In this document: piece after piece, positions 19,334-29,353 of the stretch | How positions within the stretch are numbered: position 1 is the stretch's first letter | How the letters are laid out: the number at the start of each line of letters is the position of its first letter | DNA from: Planctomycetes bacterium GWF2_41_51 | GTDB taxonomy: Bacteria; Planctomycetota; Phycisphaerae; Sedimentisphaerales; UBA12454 | Reading direction: 5' to 3' | DNA: 53,994 nucleotides | Assembly (NCBI GenBank): GCA_001825665.1 | Contig: MHXZ01000027.1 | Location: 1 to 53,994, forward strand | Notes under the pieces: model-generated | Databases searched by the model: none | What the model saw: only the letters and a program-made list of their open reading frames with translations | Told to the model about the DNA's origin: nothing | Made by a program: the position numbers and the translations under genes

Positions 19334-22300
19334 TTATTTGATAGAAATTGTTTTTTTATTATTGCTGAACATTTCAGTTATTGTAACTTTAACCAGTTTT
19401 GATATCGATAGTCCCAAAGGAATCTGAATATCAATTTTACCCTTGTTAGCGGAACGATACAGTTCGTAGCTGTGGCCGTTTTTTCCATGCAGAACAATTT
19501 TTAAAGGAACCGCCGCACTGAATATTCTATTTTTTTCCGAATATATTACGGCAGATAGTTTCAGTTCATTTTTACTTATAACAGCGGAATTAATTTTAAC
19601 GGAATCGATAGTGCACGGCGAAAGAGCATATACTTTCCAGCCTCCCGCAGGCAGCGAAACATCGAACCTGAAAGGTGATTTCCCTTTGGAAATAATTTTC
19701 GAATCTGCGATATCGTATGCAATCGGCGGCAGATTTTTGCATTCGACTTCAAAACTATTTGCATTTTTTTCGTCAGTATTATAAACGAACAAATATTTTG
19801 TCTGCCCATTGGTAAGCATTGTATATGCCGAATCAGTACTGTTTATCTTTACATCAGGATTCAGTTTGGCCGTCAACTGTTCTTTTATAACAGGGATAGC
19901 TTTTTGTATGTATTCTTCACTTTGCTGACGCTGTTTACGGTAATTTGCCTCGGTGGGCTGAGTGGTCGGTCTTTTTCCGGCTGCGATATCATTATGCCAA
20001 ACTGAAAAATCAATCGGCAGAATTTCAGCGCCTTTAATATTTATTTTTGCCGACTCGTCGAGATAGACTGTTCCGCCTTTTTCAATATATTTTTCAAGAT
20101 TATCAATTACTGCCTGGCGGGAATAAATTGCACCGGGCAGCATTACAACCTTTTGCTTGAATAAATCCTCGCTTAGAAGCTGTTTTTCTGTAACGAATTC
20201 AGGGTAAATACCTGCGCGCATCGTCGCGGGTGCGACAATATCGGATATTTGAATGTGCCGCCATGGAGTCTCGGTGTTATACCCATTTGTATCGGCCGGC
20301 GGTATATGCAGGTAATTATCAAAGCTGTTGATCCAGAACCATCCCGACAGAATCCACATATTCGCAGGTTCTTTTTGCAATTCGAGAAACATCGGCCCGA
20401 ATTTATGCAGATATTCGCCGATTGCTTTGGCTTCGGTTTCGAGCCACGCTCGGCCGGGGTGCTGTAAATACTGTCCCCAAAGATTCACTGAGTTCCATAA
20501 TATAATTCCTTTGGCGCCCGTGCCGAGAGTCAATCCCGCTGTAAGCCGCAGTGTTTCAGGATACATCGATTTATCTTCAGGCATACGGAAAATACCTATC
20601 ATTGCCCATAAAGGAATCTCTGTTCTCAGTTTATCCATTCTGAAATTGCTGCGAACATCCATTCTCTCGACTGCAAGCAAAGGGCTTTGCCGCCAGCAAT
20701 CAAGATATACCTCTTCTATCATCAGGTCGGTATTGCCTTCGAATCCGCCGGGGTAATTGCTGATTAAAAAATCCGGCCGGTATTTGCGTGCTGTCTCTGC
20801 GACCATATTATTGTATTCTGTGAACGCGTCTTGACGAATCAACTGACACCATTTGAGCCATAAATCATCTTCCGAAGCAACGTATCCTTCGTCTCTGTAA
20901 ACTGGCTGCGGGGCATCTTGGCCTGTAAGTTTTTTAAATCTTTCATTAGCCCACGGGCTGTAGCACCCGATTCCCTGATTGCCTTCGTATGGATTTCGAT
21001 AGCCCAGAACCCACGCCCATTCATCTTCAGGCACGATTCCGATAATCCTCTCGAACGGAGCTATAATCGGCATATATGTTTTCATTTGCTCTTTGGCATA
21101 TTTCTGCACGAGCTTGTTGTAGGGGCAGGGATTATAAGCATCATAATGTTTTGCGAGTTTCCCGGACGGCAAAACTTTCTGCGCCCATAGGTTTGCATCT
21201 GGAACTGCGAATTTTACCGCCTCTGTCATCGACGCCCGCAGCAGCATACATAAATTATTTTTTGCAAGTGCTTCGTTATGCTGCTGACACCATTGCCTGA
21301 GCGAATCAGGTGTATGCTGATAATCGAGATTGCCTATCGAGTGAAAACCTTGCATTACAACTCTATTGAAATTCAAATCGTTAAAATATTTATAAGATAA
21401 TGAACGCATATTATAGGGTATTGCCGCATCGAGGATATGCGCGATATACGGATATTCATCGAGACGCGTTTTTAAAGATTGTGGTTCCGGTGAGACCAAA
21501 GAATTTTCATATTTTGCAATCAAATCCATTTCTTTTTTTTGTGAAAGCTGCGGAATATCAATCGCCCAACGCAAAATTCTGTCCCAAAGTACCGCTTCCT
21601 GAACCCACACAGGGTTTAATGCTTTGCTCTCATCTGTCACAAGTAAATTTGCCCTTGGCGAGGCTGTAACCGCAACGACCCTGCCTTTTCCCCGCTGCCA
21701 TCTGCTTATTATCGGGTCGTTTGCGTCTGTTGCCGCCAGTATTTGGGCGGTTTTTTTGGCTTTTGTTTTATGATAAGCGTTCACAGGCCAGTTTTTGAGT
21801 TCTATATCCTCCAAAAGGCTTGTTTTGACCTGCGTAATTTTTCGATTGTCAAAAAAACTGATGGTAATTTCTTCTTCGATAACAAGCGGCAAAATATCCG
21901 CCAAAGGCGATTTTGCGTAACCTGTATAAGTCCTTTTGCCGGGAGATTCCATCCCTGATCCTATTAATGGATGGCCGTTTCCGTAATTTACAACTCCGCC
22001 GGCGACGATTAACGCACCCCCCTTATTTACATAATCGGTCAACCTCTTTGCGGTTGAATCCGGTATCACATCTATATCCGAATGATAAGGATCGTTTCCC
22101 CTCTGGTCTCTGATATAACAAGGAGTTTCCCAAAGTATTACAGCATCATAGTTTACGCAATTATCAAGGTGCTGTTTGGCGTTTTGCCAGCCTGTTTGGG
22201 TTATGGTGAAATCATCACCCAAAATCTGTATGGGCGAACAATATCTTTCCAGCAGGTACATATATGAACCAATACCGTTATAATAATAGCTGCTGGTTGT

Positions 22301-22405
22301 TTCAGTTGTTTCAGATACGCAAAGTATATTTTTTGCAATTGAACTTTGTGAAATTGCAGCCAGGCAAATAAAAAAGAATTGTGAGAATATTTTTTTTGAT
22401 TTCAT
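19334..22405 (-). CDS. Large secreted GATase-like / TIM-barrel putative glycoside hydrolase
   Basis: A 1023-residue protein from ATG 22405 (TTG 22414 is less likely), with signal peptide MKSKKIFSQFFFICLAAISQ then SSIA. Residues about 25-290 resemble a GATase1/ThuA-like Rossmann domain (YDAVILWETPCYIRD, YVNKGGALIVAGG). Residues about 310-720 look like a GH-A-type barrel (VPEDEWAWVLGYRNPYEG, NYPGGFEGNTDLMIEEVYLD, GAKGIILWNSVN). A second flavodoxin-like segment follows (QKVVMLPGAIYSRQAVIDNL), then a beta-rich C-terminus. The order recalls GH42-type architecture with a duplicated GATase-like domain, but I cannot assign a family; acidic residues in PEDEW and IEEVYLD are catalytic candidates only. 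First gene of the minus operon with the GH1 and symporter genes, divergent from the regulator at 22644. Confidence 0.65.
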   Translation of the reverse strand: MKSKKIFSQFFFICLAAISQSSIAKNILCVSETTETTSSYYYNGIGSYMYLLERYCSPIQILGDDFTITQTGWQNAKQHLDNCVNYDAVILWETPCYIRDQRGNDPYHSDIDVIPDSTAKRLTDYVNKGGALIVAGGVVNYGNGHPLIGSGMESPGKRTYTGYAKSPLADILPLVIEEEITISFFDNRKITQVKTSLLEDIELKNWPVNAYHKTKAKKTAQILAATDANDPIISRWQRGKGRVVAVTASPRANLLVTDESKALNPVWVQEAVLWDRILRWAIDIPQLSQKKEMDLIAKYENSLVSPEPQSLKTRLDEYPYIAHILDAAIPYNMRSLSYKYFNDLNFNRVVMQGFHSIGNLDYQHTPDSLRQWCQQHNEALAKNNLCMLLRASMTEAVKFAVPDANLWAQKVLPSGKLAKHYDAYNPCPYNKLVQKYAKEQMKTYMPIIAPFERIIGIVPEDEWAWVLGYRNPYEGNQGIGCYSPWANERFKKLTGQDAPQPVYRDEGYVASEDDLWLKWCQLIRQDAFTEYNNMVAETARKYRPDFLISNYPGGFEGNTDLMIEEVYLDCWRQSPLLAVERMDVRSNFRMDKLRTEIPLWAMIGIFRMPEDKSMYPETLRLTAGLTLGTGAKGIILWNSVNLWGQYLQHPGRAWLETEAKAIGEYLHKFGPMFLELQKEPANMWILSGWFWINSFDNYLHIPPADTNGYNTETPWRHIQISDIVAPATMRAGIYPEFVTEKQLLSEDLFKQKVVMLPGAIYSRQAVIDNLEKYIEKGGTVYLDESAKINIKGAEILPIDFSVWHNDIAAGKRPTTQPTEANYRKQRQQSEEYIQKAIPVIKEQLTAKLNPDVKINSTDSAYTMLTNGQTKYLFVYNTDEKNANSFEVECKNLPPIAYDIADSKIISKGKSPFRFDVSLPAGGWKVYALSPCTIDSVKINSAVISKNELKLSAVIYSEKNRIFSAAVPLKIVLHGKNGHSYELYRSANKGKIDIQIPLGLSISKLVKVTITEMFSNNKKTISIK

Positions 22406-22504
22406 GGCCGTCAATATTACCTGAAATTGGATACCCCGACAAGAATAAAATAATTTTGTTTCTTTTAAATGAAATAAAAATTAATGATATTATAATCTTG
22501 AAAA

Positions 22505-22535
22505 AGCTCAAAATATGGCCTTTTAGCTCAAAAAT
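22505..22535. promoter_or_regulatory. Candidate operator: direct repeat AGCTCAAAA(A)T
   Basis: AGCTCAAAAT (22505-22514) and AGCTCAAAAAT (22525-22535) are repeated with 20-base spacing, about two helix turns. They lie in the gap between the divergent hydrolase operon and the GntR-LacI hybrid regulator. The position suits an operator of that regulator. The link is an inference. Confidence 0.4.
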
Positions 22536-22577
22536 GCTTCTGCTGGGTATGCTGCCTGGTTTTTTTAATTTTTTGTA

Positions 22578-22607
22578 TTGACACCTGATTATATTTCATT
22601 GTATAGT
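22578..22607 (+). promoter_or_regulatory. Sigma-70-type promoter of the regulator gene
   Basis: TTGACA (22578-22583), an 18-base spacer and TATAGT (22602-22607) lie 37 bases upstream of ATG 22644. The -35 is a perfect consensus and the -10 matches at 5 of 6 bases. Confidence 0.72.
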
Positions 22608-22643
22608 AATATAAAAGTTAATGTCTTTATTAAGGATATGTAA

Positions 22644-23714
22644 ATGACGCCGATGCTGATCCAAAACGAATCTCAGGGGCGGCCTTCAAAGACTCTTCAG
22701 GATCGTGTTCAAAAATATTTAGTCGAGGAAGTTCGACGCGGCAATCTTTCGCAGGGCGATCCTGTTCCCACAATCAAAGAAATGTCACTCAAACTCAATG
22801 TCAGCACAAAAGTTGTTTTCCTTGCGTTAAAAAATATGAGGGATAGCGGCTGGTTTGAAAAAGTGTCGGAAAGAAAACAAATAGTCTCCAAAGGTGTTGA
22901 CAGACTTTTGATGAATCAGCCTTTAAAGCTGGCTTTCAGCAGTTGCGGAAACGGTCATATTTTACGGGGGGTCTATCAGGTTATTTATAATCATCTTCAG
23001 GAAATGCTCGCTGATTCAAAAACAGAAATCAATTGCCTGCTCGAGATGGATTGCACATCTAATGGGACTCCGCAAGCGACTTATGATGCGATGATAGTCT
23101 CGGACTGGGAGCCGGAGAATTTCAAAAATTGTGTTAAGGGGCCTGTGATAGGGCTTGATACATGGGAAGGCTTAAAACTCGATTGCGTTGTCAAGACCGA
23201 CCACTTCAAAGGCGGTGAAATGGCCGCAAGGCATTTATATGAATGCGGAAAAAGAAAGATTGTTTACTGGGATCTTATCGAAGAAAGGGCACGTATCCAC
23301 AGCGGTATAGACCTTCGCCGTCTCGGTTTTCAAAAGGGCTGGATGGATTGCGGCGGTCATCTTGCGGATATTAAAGTGCTTGCTGTTCTGGCAGGCGATC
23401 AAAAAGTTGTATATTCCGATTATGCAAAAAGTGCTGACGCCTATTTCTTTACATGCGATTACTGGGCATTGCAGGCATGGGACGAATTCAATGAAAAGGG
23501 GATTCGTGTGCCTGATGATATAGCTTTTATGGGCTTTGACGGCAGTTATGAAGCGCTCAAACACAAGCCTGCGCTGACGACTATGGAACAGCCATGCAGA
23601 GAAATTGCCGAAAGAGTAATAGAAATTATAAATAATACAGTATTGAGGGGCGAGGAGCCTGACAAAGATGAAGTCCTTGTACCGCCGAAACTGCGCCTCG
23701 GCGGATCAACATAA
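22644..23714 (+). CDS. GntR-type HTH / LacI-type sensor hybrid transcriptional regulator
   Basis: A 356-residue protein. Residues 15-85 form a GntR-like winged helix (LQDRVQKYLVEEVRRGNLSQ, GDPVPTIKEMSLKLNVSTKV). Residues 95-350 form a periplasmic-binding-protein/LacI-type sensor (GPVIGLDTWEGLKLDCVVKT, DHFKGGEMAARHLYECGKRK, VPDDIAFMGFDGSYEALKHK, PALTTMEQPCREIAERVIEI). This is the AraR-like architecture in which a sugar releases DNA binding. SD AAGGAT precedes ATG. It is divergent from the GH/GH1/symporter operon and upstream of the secreted-protein run, so it is the obvious local controller. The inducer is unknown, probably a mono- or disaccharide from the target glycan. Confidence 0.88.
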   Translation: MTPMLIQNESQGRPSKTLQDRVQKYLVEEVRRGNLSQGDPVPTIKEMSLKLNVSTKVVFLALKNMRDSGWFEKVSERKQIVSKGVDRLLMNQPLKLAFSSCGNGHILRGVYQVIYNHLQEMLADSKTEINCLLEMDCTSNGTPQATYDAMIVSDWEPENFKNCVKGPVIGLDTWEGLKLDCVVKTDHFKGGEMAARHLYECGKRKIVYWDLIEERARIHSGIDLRRLGFQKGWMDCGGHLADIKVLAVLAGDQKVVYSDYAKSADAYFFTCDYWALQAWDEFNEKGIRVPDDIAFMGFDGSYEALKHKPALTTMEQPCREIAERVIEIINNTVLRGEEPDKDEVLVPPKLRLGGST

Positions 23715-23830
23715 ATGGTGGTAGTATTACATTAAAATCTGATATTTAGTTTTTCAAAAATCGAATCTTGTGATTGGAAGCCAGAGTTGCTGCGCGCAAT
23801 CAGTCTGAATTTTTTTAGGAGATGGGATTA

Positions 23831-26737
23831 ATGTTGACAAGAAGAATAATTTTGACGTTAGTTACAATGATATGCCTTGCCGCTGTTTGTTTCGCTGACC
23901 CTCTTGCGGGGGTTCCCAAGGCTATAATAGATTTCGATGCCAATGTGTCGCAATGGTGGTATGAACATCCTTTAAACCCGGAAAGTCCGGTTTATAACCC
24001 GGATATAGCCTCACCGGAATACACCGTTCAATTAACCGCAGGCCAGAGTATCGGTGATGCTATAAATAGTCTGCCCGGTTCCGGCGGAACTATCATCCTT
24101 GGACAGGGTAGTTATGTCGGTAATTTCAACATTATCGGCAAAAACAATATTCACATCATTGCCCCTGATGGAGCGACGATTAATGTTTCAGCTTCGATTG
24201 TTGTGGCAGGCTGCTCGGAATCTATAAACTACTCCACATACAATCTTTGCTTCAAACAAAGAAACGCCGCCTGTATGGATTGCTGGCAGAATAAAATTGA
24301 GAATATTTATTTCAAGAACATTACTTTTGACGGAGGAAACATAGTAACAAATGTTGTCGGCATCAAAACCAGTGATGGTGTTATGTTTGACAATTGCGTG
24401 TTCCAGAATGTTCACGACCCTCTAACAGGCCACGGCGGCCTCGTTTACGGTCATGCCGGCTGCGATTCTGTATGGTTCCGCAACTGTCATTTCGTCGGTT
24501 CGCAGAGATGGGCTCTTTACCTTGACGGTGGACGCGGCTGCGGATTGATTGGCTGCACTGTAGAATCAAATTTTGTTTCCGGTATTCTATGGCTTTGCAA
24601 TGAAGATTTTAGTCTTGACGAAAACAATGACGGCGTTTTTACAAAAGAAGAAAAACGCAATATGATGTATTCGGTTGTTTATAACACCCATTTCAAAGGC
24701 GGCCTTGAAACAACGATTAGTGCTACAGGCAACGATTTATTGGTTCGCAAAAATACCGTTGATACTCATGTAAATAATTTTTGCTTCTTTAACCCGAAGA
24801 CTTCTCTTATCAATGCCAATTTGATTCACTATTGTTATGGTCTTTACGTCGAAGAAAATGTCACCGCAAGCGTCGGAAATTTTGTGCACTTCAACACCAA
24901 TCTTGACAGTCCTTCACAATGGGACAACAAGTCTCATCTCGGAAGATACGTTGTCAGAGGCAACAGAGTTACAGGCAGTTATGGCAACACAATACTGCAC
25001 ACAGGGATAGTTGACGGCCCAAACATCGAGTGCGGCAATTGCTGGAACGACCCAGGCTGTGCGATAAACGGTGGTTGTGCAGATGTTCTGCCCGATACAG
25101 AATCGCCGGAGATTCCCAAAAACGCATCAGCGTTGAAAATTTCAGCAGTAAATGTTTCGCTCGAATGGGATCCCTCACAGGATAATTTCGGAACTATCGG
25201 TTATTACGTTTATCGTAATGGCCAGCCTGATCCAGTTGCCGATATTACTGATACGAGCTTCACTGACACCTGTCTGCAGTTTGGAACAGAATATTCATAC
25301 CAGATCGCAGCTTATGATGATGCGGGAAACATTTCTAATCTGACTGCTCCGCTTTTCATTAGCACAAATGCGCCGGGCGATCTCGATGATTCCGGGCTGG
25401 TCTATACGTCTGATTTTGTGTTATTTGTTCTCGACTGGCTCAAGCAGGGTGATTGTCCTGATGCGGATTTCAATTATGATATGATTGTAAACTTCGAAGA
25501 CTTTGCCCTTCTGGTTGGTGAATATTGGACAGGTTACGATAGTACACCTCCGACTGTCCCGGCAAATCTGACAACAGCATTACTTGGCGATGTTATAGTG
25601 GAGCTGAACTGGACACCATCGGCACATAACTTTGGAATTGCTTATTACGAAATATTCCGTGATGGCGAATTTATTGGAACTTCTGAAACAGAATCTTATA
25701 TGGACAAGGATCTCGAACTGATGCCGGATACTGCGTACAGCTACACGGTTCGTGCGGTCAGTATTTTCGATATTCAGTCTGAGTTGAGTGATGTGTTGAA
25801 TGTAACAACACAGCCGCTGATAAATTTAATTGTTAATAATTCATTTGAAGAAGGTTTAACAAATTGGGGCGGTTATGGCCAATACGCAATTGATAGTACA
25901 ATTGGCCGCACCGGCGGGAAATCTCTGAAAACAACAGGTGTTACCGGCGGCTATGGTGAGCAAAACTCGGGTAATTTTACATATCCACTTGTGCCTGGCC
26001 GTACTTACAAAGCTAGCGCCTGGATGCGGTTGGAAAATGTAGCTGGTAACAATGGAGCGACTGCACGCTTTGTACAGCTCAGCCCTTCCGTGGAAATTTA
26101 TTTTGGAAATTGGAAAACAGGCAACACAAACGGAAACTGGATTGAGGTTGTAAGAGAGTTTACTGTCCCCGAAAATTACACGGGCGGACGGTTTGATGTT
26201 GTGTGGGACCATAGCAGTGGAACGGCCTGGTTTGATGATGTTAGTCTTACAGCGTACATTCCGCCGCAGATTGAGAACTTGATTCGCAATCCGAGTTTTG
26301 AGGAAGGTCTGACTTACTGGAGCAAAGGAGGTTCAGGAGTCGGTCAATTGGACACGACCGGCCTCAATGCCTATGAAGGAGCAAATTCATACAAGACAAT
26401 CGGCAGTGGCGCAGGTGCATACCTTCAGCAGGGTACAGGCAATTTTTATCAAAACCTCGAACCAGATACAACATATATAATTAGCTGTTGGGTCAAACTT
26501 GATAATATATCCGCCCCCGATAATGAAGGTTTAAGAATACGTTTTGTTCAGTTAAGTCCGAGCGTAATTGTTTATTCAACAGGATGGCAATTGGGCGACA
26601 CCGCCGGAGGATGGATTGAAGTAACTCGCTCTTTCAAAACAGCGGCAAATTATGTAAGCGGCCGGCTGGACCTTCAATGGGAGCAAACTACCGGAAATGC
26701 ATGGTTTGATATGGTTACTTTAAAAAAGGCTGAATAA
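23831..26737 (+). CDS. Secreted beta-helix protein with FN3, dockerin-like and two CBM domains
   Basis: 968 residues from ATG 23831. The earlier ATG 23822 directly abuts the SD AGGAG, whereas 23831 has nine-base spacing and begins the signal peptide MLTRRIILTLVTMICLAAVC. Residues about 63-406 form a right-handed parallel beta-helix of pectate-lyase-like type, with turn sequences such as FDGGNIVTNVVGIKTSDGVM. FN3 repeats lie at about 426-513 and 571-661, around a dockerin-like pair (GDLDDSGLVYTSDFVLFVLD, DADFNYDMIVNFEDFALLVG) at about 515-570. Two CBM4/9-like modules (666-810, 815-968) are clearly duplicated: NNSFEEGLTNWG and NPSFEEGLTYWS. It is likely a polysaccharide lyase or hydrolase at the cell surface. 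The catalytic residues are not evident. Confidence 0.85.
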   Translation: MLTRRIILTLVTMICLAAVCFADPLAGVPKAIIDFDANVSQWWYEHPLNPESPVYNPDIASPEYTVQLTAGQSIGDAINSLPGSGGTIILGQGSYVGNFNIIGKNNIHIIAPDGATINVSASIVVAGCSESINYSTYNLCFKQRNAACMDCWQNKIENIYFKNITFDGGNIVTNVVGIKTSDGVMFDNCVFQNVHDPLTGHGGLVYGHAGCDSVWFRNCHFVGSQRWALYLDGGRGCGLIGCTVESNFVSGILWLCNEDFSLDENNDGVFTKEEKRNMMYSVVYNTHFKGGLETTISATGNDLLVRKNTVDTHVNNFCFFNPKTSLINANLIHYCYGLYVEENVTASVGNFVHFNTNLDSPSQWDNKSHLGRYVVRGNRVTGSYGNTILHTGIVDGPNIECGNCWNDPGCAINGGCADVLPDTESPEIPKNASALKISAVNVSLEWDPSQDNFGTIGYYVYRNGQPDPVADITDTSFTDTCLQFGTEYSYQIAAYDDAGNISNLTAPLFISTNAPGDLDDSGLVYTSDFVLFVLDWLKQGDCPDADFNYDMIVNFEDFALLVGEYWTGYDSTPPTVPANLTTALLGDVIVELNWTPSAHNFGIAYYEIFRDGEFIGTSETESYMDKDLELMPDTAYSYTVRAVSIFDIQSELSDVLNVTTQPLINLIVNNSFEEGLTNWGGYGQYAIDSTIGRTGGKSLKTTGVTGGYGEQNSGNFTYPLVPGRTYKASAWMRLENVAGNNGATARFVQLSPSVEIYFGNWKTGNTNGNWIEVVREFTVPENYTGGRFDVVWDHSSGTAWFDDVSLTAYIPPQIENLIRNPSFEEGLTYWSKGGSGVGQLDTTGLNAYEGANSYKTIGSGAGAYLQQGTGNFYQNLEPDTTYIISCWVKLDNISAPDNEGLRIRFVQLSPSVIVYSTGWQLGDTAGGWIEVTRSFKTAANYVSGRLDLQWEQTTGNAWFDMVTLKKAE

Positions 26738-26780
26738 TTTGAAATGAATTATTTAATATATGAATTGGAAAGGATACATT

Positions 26781-28460
26781 GTGAAAAGAATATATAGTAT
26801 CATAATTATTATACTGGCAGTCGGCTCAATGCTGTTGGCATCACCGGCACCCTTACCTAAAATAATTTATCAGGAAAATTTTGACAGCGGTACTTACAAT
26901 ACCAATTACTGGAGCGTTGTATATGGTAACCTCACAGCTAATGGAACAACTCCCGGCGCTTATAATGGGGACAATCCTCAATATGCCTTCGGTAAATTAT
27001 CGTTGGGAACACAGCCGTATACAGAAATCGGCTTTGATCTTTATAAACTTGTTGTTACTGATTTGGGTTATCCCGTAAGCGAACTTGCTAATATTACTTT
27101 CAGTTATGATATTGCCCAAACAAATGGAACCGGCGGCTGGTACAGTATGAAGAACGGCTTTTATAATGGTTACGATGTAAAACCGTCTCAAATGCTGCCG
27201 ACAGGTGATTCGTCAGGTTTGCGGGGAGACGAAGTTGATCCGCAAAACACGAACGGCTGGACATTTGCCGGTTTGACCAGTTTCAGCAGTCTCTACGGAG
27301 GCGCTTCTCCTGATCCGATGGGCCCGATACATCCAGGCGTGGAAAATTATCATCGATTAAACCGCGGCCAATGGGAATGGCAGAGAATGAAACACGAATT
27401 CAACGTTGAAGAATATGTTACAATGAAGCTCTACCAGGACTATGAAATGAACGGTGAATATCACTATGTCGCCAGTGCTGAAAATTATCATCCGAGCAGT
27501 GGGATTACTCCATGGCCGTATCCGGAAGGTTATTCGATAATGAACCGCGACGGCACAGTAAGCTGGTTTATCGACAATATAACAGTTCAGCTCAACAATC
27601 CTTATTCAGATTGGAATCTGGTATTAGAAGATAATTTTGATTTAGGCACAATTGATTCACGATGGACAACGAACGGGCATTGGACTGTAACCGGAGGAAG
27701 CAATCCCTGGGGCGCAATGTCAGGCAAAATGGCTTCAGCCCAACCTGATGCGTTCTTTAAAACTACCTTCCCTGCAATTAATCCCGGCGAACTGCTGGCA
27801 CTGACATTTACCGTAGAGCAGTCAAATGGAACCAATGGCGATTTTCCAATATTTTTCGGTTTTGTTGATGCGCAAAGCAGTGACTACTACGTCGAATATG
27901 CAAGCCCCGCAATTACTTACGGTGGTTCTTCCGGTGCTATGGTAATGCAAAACGCAGCTTCAAATGGAAACGGTGAGAATCCTTTCGAGCCATTGTTGAT
28001 ACCCGGCGACCCTAACCCATTACCCAATCCGGACGTTACGGAAAGCTGGTGGAACTTCGGCGCAGGTATTGAAGGCAAACGCATTAACAGCAGCGGTTCA
28101 ACTCGCGTAGATATGATTATCAATCCGTGGGATAATTATCCGAGTGGTTCGGTAAGCGTTTATTTCGATCGTCAACTTGCCGCCAAATGGGACAATTTCC
28201 GCGGGATATACAGTTTTAATGAAATCTTTTTCGGCATTCGCAAAAATATTTGGGATGCAGGCCTTAACGGCGGTGCGGGCGGATATGTTCCTACATGGAA
28301 TTTCGATAATATCAAAGTCTATAAGAGGGCTGCAAAATGCGGCGATGCCGGAGATTTCAGTCAGTTTGATTTCAATAAAGACTGTGTCGTTGATCTGGCA
28401 GACTTCGCGATGTTCGCATCGGAATGGATGTCCTGCACACGGCCGGATTGTTTACAATAG
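26781..28460 (+). CDS. Secreted protein with C-terminal dockerin-like repeat, possible laminarinase/lectin-like fold
   Basis: I chose GTG 26781 over ATG 26760: GGAAAGGA lies seven bases upstream and a signal peptide starts there (MKRIYSIIIIILAVGSMLLA). The mature part contains two related beta-sandwich halves, each opening with a damaged/EDNFD-type strand (YQENFDSGTYNTNYWSVVYG; LEDNFDLGTIDSRWTTNGHW), like concanavalin-type or polysaccharide-binding folds. Both halves contain FIDNI or FDNIKV closing strands. The C-terminus (about 518-559) carries a dockerin-like calcium loop and helix: DFNKDCVVDLADFAMFASEW. No catalytic motif is recognised. It follows the beta-helix protein by 43 bases and precedes the pseudopilin, suggesting one transcript. 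It is probably a glycan-binding or glycan-cleaving surface protein. Confidence 0.78.
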   Translation: MKRIYSIIIIILAVGSMLLASPAPLPKIIYQENFDSGTYNTNYWSVVYGNLTANGTTPGAYNGDNPQYAFGKLSLGTQPYTEIGFDLYKLVVTDLGYPVSELANITFSYDIAQTNGTGGWYSMKNGFYNGYDVKPSQMLPTGDSSGLRGDEVDPQNTNGWTFAGLTSFSSLYGGASPDPMGPIHPGVENYHRLNRGQWEWQRMKHEFNVEEYVTMKLYQDYEMNGEYHYVASAENYHPSSGITPWPYPEGYSIMNRDGTVSWFIDNITVQLNNPYSDWNLVLEDNFDLGTIDSRWTTNGHWTVTGGSNPWGAMSGKMASAQPDAFFKTTFPAINPGELLALTFTVEQSNGTNGDFPIFFGFVDAQSSDYYVEYASPAITYGGSSGAMVMQNAASNGNGENPFEPLLIPGDPNPLPNPDVTESWWNFGAGIEGKRINSSGSTRVDMIINPWDNYPSGSVSVYFDRQLAAKWDNFRGIYSFNEIFFGIRKNIWDAGLNGGAGGYVPTWNFDNIKVYKRAAKCGDAGDFSQFDFNKDCVVDLADFAMFASEWMSCTRPDCLQ

Positions 28461-28528
28461 TAGTGTAAAAGTTGGGGATGACTCGATCCAGTGGGGCATC
28501 CCTGACTTACTTTATGAAAGAATGTGTT

Positions 28529-29353
28529 ATGAAGAAAAAAGCTTTCACATTGGTCGAATTGCTGGTTGTAATTTCGATTATCGCAATGCTGCTTGCAATT
28601 CTGGTGCCCAGCCTGCAAAAGGCGCGGGAATCGGCACGAAGAGTCGTCTGCCGCAATCAGATGAAACAGATAGGACTGGCTGTCGGATTGTATCTGGAAA
28701 ATAATAACGGTACGTATCCGCAAAACATCGAAGGCAATCCTTCGAAAGATAAATGGCCCGGCAACAGATCTGAACTTGATTCATTGCCGCAAATAGAAGC
28801 AGATGCTTATGTTGCTCGTCATGCGACGTGGTGGGGACTGATTGGCACTTATACCGGCCTTGATGCGGTCAATATGAAAAATATGGATCAGTTCCGAAAG
28901 GCAAGTGTCGGTACAATCGGCAATTGTCCTTCGCACGGCTCACGCAGCGCAGACTCCATTGTGGGCGGCAGAAACAGTTTCAGCTATGATGGCAATGGAT
29001 ACTTTTTCCGCTATTGGACAGGATACGTGCCTCGCCAGGGTATGACAAAACTTACTCCTCTGAAAAACACAATGGTAAAAAATCCGAGTTCTAAAATTCT
29101 GGTTTGTGAATTGTTTCACGCAGCCGACTGGCCTCTGACCCACGCACCTGCTGACCGCCGGGGCGCTCCGCATTCAAATATGCTCAACGATGACAGCAGA
29201 AATAAATGGGACGGAGACGGTAAAGCACCCGGCAAAGGTTGGGGACCGACTCATGGCAAAAGTCTCAATTATCTTTTCTCGGACGGAAGTACTAAAACAA
29301 TTGACCATACCGTTCAGATGCTCGGCGATACTTTTGAAAAACCTGAAAAATAA
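28529..29353 (+). CDS. Type II secretion-like pseudopilin with H-X9-DG motif
   Basis: 274 residues. The N-terminus [20 protein letters not shown] is a class III prepilin signal: a basic leader, a cleavage site before FTLVE-type residues, and conserved Glu at +5. A long hydrophobic helix follows, then [20 protein letters not shown]. The ectodomain ends with [14 protein letters not shown], the H-X9-DG box common in planctomycete and lentisphaeral DUF1559-type/GspG-like proteins. ATG 28514 (five residues earlier) is an alternative start. It sits inside the secreted-protein run, and the next gene begins directly after its stop. A role in secretion or in a glycan-binding fibre dedicated to this locus is plausible, not shown. 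Confidence 0.88.
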   Translation: MKKKAFTLVELLVVISIIAMLLAILVPSLQKARESARRVVCRNQMKQIGLAVGLYLENNNGTYPQNIEGNPSKDKWPGNRSELDSLPQIEADAYVARHATWWGLIGTYTGLDAVNMKNMDQFRKASVGTIGNCPSHGSRSADSIVGGRNSFSYDGNGYFFRYWTGYVPRQGMTKLTPLKNTMVKNPSSKILVCELFHAADWPLTHAPADRRGAPHSNMLNDDSRNKWDGDGKAPGKGWGPTHGKSLNYLFSDGSTKTIDHTVQMLGDTFEKPEK

